Both the position numbers and the translations under genes were made by a program. Positions 61,919 to 64,000 of a stretch of DNA of 64,000 bases are shown one piece after another. Numbering within the stretch: position 1 is the stretch's first letter; each line of letters opens with the position of its first letter. The stretch comes from Bacteroidota bacterium (GTDB lineage: Bacteria > Bacteroidota > Ignavibacteria > Ignavibacteriales > Melioribacteraceae), in the NCBI GenBank assembly GCA_018818065.1, contig JAHISV010000005.1, forward strand, positions 726,527-790,526. The letters are read 5' to 3'. Under the pieces are notes generated by a model. It had not been told where the DNA came from. It saw only the letters and a list, made by a program, of their open reading frames with translations, and ran no database searches.

Positions 61919-63679
61919 ATGAAAAACTTCATCATTACAAATGCGAATCGATTTTTCTTCCTTACTCTTTTGATGGGGATGAGTGTATTAATTTCAGCTC
62001 AGGGCAATTCAGTTCAGGTAGGTGATATTGGCTGGGGTGAAGTCGATTTTAAGGGTTTTACTCTCTCTACCGATACCCAGGTAACTATTAAAGGTGAGGG
62101 AGGGTATTATGATGAATGGGATGACGACCTACTATTTTATGGTTGGATATTGGATAGCCAGAGCCGTGAGGTTGTATGGAGCCTGATTGAAGACAATAAG
62201 AATTCCAGAAGAAAACGAAGAGATGGTAACTTTCAATTTGATGAAAAGTTACAGTTGAAAGCTGGAGATTACGAGGTTTATTATACAGGAATGTACGATC
62301 GTGATGATAATAACTGGAATTTTGGAGATGTCCTCAGTGAAATTTTCGGATCAAAAAAGAGCAAGCGTAATAGAAGGGCTAAGGGAGAGTTAAGCATGAC
62401 TGTTTCTGGCCCATCCGGTGTATTCAAAGCCAACGACGGAAGAAAAGTTGTTGATAAAATGTCTAAGGATGCAATCGTTTCTTTTATAAGAATGGGCGAC
62501 GATGAATACGAAAAAGCAAGCTTCACTCTAGAAAAAGATGTAGTAGTTACTATCTATGCGCTTGGCGAAGGTCGAAGAAGTTCCGCCTACGATGTTGGCT
62601 GGATATATGACGAAATTAATCATAGAAAAGTATGGGAAATGGAACCACGTGCCGGGGATCACGCTGGCGGTGGCTCGAAAAATGTTTTAATCGATGATGA
62701 AATTACCTTAAAAAAAGGAACCTATACTGTTCATTATGTTACGGATGACTCCCACTCGTTTAGAGAGTGGAATGTAATGCCTCCTTCCGATCCACAATTT
62801 TGGGGTATCTCAATTTGGGTAAAAAATGATGAGGATATGAAATATTTCAAAAAGAGTGTAAAAGTAAGTGAAACGGAACCAATAGTTGACTTAACAAAAG
62901 CTCGTGATGATGAGTATTTATCTCAAGGAATGAAAATTAAGTCAACTGTAGATCTTAGAATATTATGCCTTGGGGAGGCTGGTAATCGTAAAACGATGGC
63001 AGACTATGGCTGGATCACAAATGCAGAAACAAGAGAAATAGTTTGGGAAATGACATGGCGTAAATCTGACCATGCAGGTGGCGACGAAAAAAACAGAATG
63101 GTTGATGAGGTTGTAACATTTAAGCCAGGCAATTATATAGTTTACTATGTTACCGATGGCTCTCATTCATATAGAGACTGGAATTCATCCGCGCCTTATG
63201 ATAAAGAGAAATGGGGAATAAGCATCCTCCCTGTAAAGGAATCGGATAGAAGCAGTGTCGTTTTATACGATGAGAAGGACTTCCACTCAGAAAAAGTTAT
63301 TGCTGAAATCATTCGTGTGAGAGATGATGAGTATGAAAAAACGAAATTTACACTTAAGCAACGTACTAAAGTTCGTATAATAGCAATTGGCGAAGGTGAG
63401 TCGCGAGACGGTTATTCAAGACGGAGCAGAGGGGAAATGTTTGATTTTGGGTGGATTGAGAAAGATGATAATGGAAAAATAGTCTGGGAAATGACTTATG
63501 CTAATACTGAGCATGCCGGCGGTGCAAAGAAGAACAGGAAGGCTAATGAAGTAATTGAACTGGAAGCAGGGACGTACAAACTTTGTTATGAAACTGATGG
63601 TTCTCACTCGTACAGAGACTGGAATGATTCCCCGCCTCATGATGCTGATAAGTATGGAATAACCGTGCTGAAGGAATAA
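61919..63679 (+). CDS. Secreted four-repeat protein of unknown family
   Basis: 586 residues with a signal peptide (LTLLMGMSVLISAQG). Four ~115-125 residue repeats: R1 about 38-163 (divergent), R2 184-300, R3 323-437, R4 458-584. R2-R4 share RxxDDEYxxxxF/MxxK, then GWI...REIVWEM, HAGG (DHAGG, EHAGG), KGxYxVxYxTDxSHSYRDWN and PPxDxxxWGISI. R1 keeps FTLS, GWILDSQSREVVW and GDYEVYYTG but lacks HAGG and SHS-DWN. A beta-sandwich is likely. GGTGG precedes ATG 61919. No enzyme motif recognised; binding or structural role inferred from repetition. Confidence 0.7.
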   Translation: MKNFIITNANRFFFLTLLMGMSVLISAQGNSVQVGDIGWGEVDFKGFTLSTDTQVTIKGEGGYYDEWDDDLLFYGWILDSQSREVVWSLIEDNKNSRRKRRDGNFQFDEKLQLKAGDYEVYYTGMYDRDDNNWNFGDVLSEIFGSKKSKRNRRAKGELSMTVSGPSGVFKANDGRKVVDKMSKDAIVSFIRMGDDEYEKASFTLEKDVVVTIYALGEGRRSSAYDVGWIYDEINHRKVWEMEPRAGDHAGGGSKNVLIDDEITLKKGTYTVHYVTDDSHSFREWNVMPPSDPQFWGISIWVKNDEDMKYFKKSVKVSETEPIVDLTKARDDEYLSQGMKIKSTVDLRILCLGEAGNRKTMADYGWITNAETREIVWEMTWRKSDHAGGDEKNRMVDEVVTFKPGNYIVYYVTDGSHSYRDWNSSAPYDKEKWGISILPVKESDRSSVVLYDEKDFHSEKVIAEIIRVRDDEYEKTKFTLKQRTKVRIIAIGEGESRDGYSRRSRGEMFDFGWIEKDDNGKIVWEMTYANTEHAGGAKKNRKANEVIELEAGTYKLCYETDGSHSYRDWNDSPPHDADKYGITVLKE

Positions 63680-63701
63680 TATAATTATATACCTACTTAA
63701 A

Positions 63702-63757
63702 AAGGCACAATAAATCCTGTAAAATTTTTTATAGATTATTGTGCCTTACCTTTTTTT
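63702..63757 (+). terminator. Intrinsic terminator of the repeat protein gene
   Basis: AAGGCACAATAA (63702-63713) pairs perfectly with TTATTGTGCCTT (63736-63747); TTTTTTT (63751-63757) follows. The 22 nt loop is long but the stem and tail are strong. Confidence 0.8.
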
Positions 63758-63956
63758 AATGACGTTTTTAAGAATCTTCGGTGTAGAACAAAACTTTCAA
63801 TTAAACTGAAATTGTGATTCAAACAGAGATCACTTTTCTGAGGTCAGACCACAATAGCCCAAAACTGATTGCTCACATTAACAGACTTGCTCTCATGTTA
63901 AATCAGGTTGATAGATATTGAATTAATAATTGAAGAGTTGTAACTAAACAAATAAA

Positions 63957-63986
63957 AACCCCGCATCCAAACAAGGATACGGGGTT
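63957..63986 (-). terminator. Intrinsic terminator for a minus-strand gene beyond the window
   Basis: CCCCG/CGGGG with inner ATCC/GGAT forms a stem with one mismatch (63959-63984), and the minus-strand side is followed by TTTTTATTT. The plus-strand side has no U tract, so the terminated gene should lie to the right. Confidence 0.65.
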
Positions 63987-64000
63987 AATTGAATAATTAA

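Larger units (their letters stand above)
63680..64000. other. 3' intergenic region with two terminators
   Basis: 321 bp with no gene. It holds a terminator for the repeat protein (63702-63757) and one reading on the minus strand (63957-63986) for a gene beyond the window. Confidence 0.7.

Overview
The window reads as AT-rich chromosome of a Gram-negative member of the Fibrobacteres-Chlorobi-Bacteroidetes group, most like Ignavibacteria. The basis is three proteins ending in the PNPFNP-type C-terminal domain used for type IX secretion (T9SS), a PorV/PorQ-like outer-membrane protein, a TonB-dependent receptor with a carboxypeptidase-regulatory N-domain, many outer-membrane barrels and lipoproteins, and usable Shine-Dalgarno sites (GGAGG, AGGA). 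I see no rRNA, tRNA, CRISPR, transposase or integrase. The taxonomic call is inference.

Layout. 1-8157: end of a porin-like gene, a DUF4125/DUF4037 pair, an MFS exporter, ppnP, a membrane-anchored LuxR-type regulator, a beta-lactamase-fold hydrolase, and a lipoprotein/coiled-coil pair. 8166-12895 (minus strand): typA/bipA, an RRM RNA-binding protein and a large DUF5916 protein. 13104-19485: two successive modules, each a PadR regulator plus an orphan FtsX/MacB-type permease, followed by a 63-residue secreted peptide with an internal repeat.

20492-38825 is the most interesting region. A TTGACA/TATTGT promoter overlapping two RpiR-type operator candidates drives a tight run of ten genes: a PepT-like M20 peptidase, a cyanophycinase (S51), a YfcC-type transporter, a T9SS protein, an RpiR regulator, a TonB receptor, a 917-residue secreted protein, a PorV-like protein, a T9SS protein with one intact and one decayed S51 domain, and an M14 carboxypeptidase lipoprotein. 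Facing it are an N-succinylamino-acid racemase/OSBS homologue and a YtcJ-like amidohydrolase. Together they could cut a polypeptide at the surface, carry the fragments across both membranes and finish digestion in the cytoplasm. Cyanophycin or a similar isopeptide polymer is the leading but unproven substrate.

38826-46554 is an accessory island. It holds a heptamer tandem repeat, REP-like hairpins and a pair of structured repeats at 39200 and 46377. Between that pair lie a T9SS-secreted zinc phospholipase C/P1-nuclease-like protein and a run of same-strand small genes separated by 130-220 bp GC-richer segments. Those segments resemble integron attC sites (R'' ending AAC, R' starting GTT, shared internal motifs), which suggests a cassette array without an integrase.

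46555-64000 is ordinary chromosome: small envelope proteins, a CPBP protease, YdeI, YceH, an MBL hydrolase, pdxH, surE, two Rossmann-fold oxidoreductases, an alpha/beta hydrolase with Asp at the nucleophile position, a GNAT acetyltransferase, SIMPL and DUF3298 proteins, an S37 peptidase and a four-repeat secreted protein.
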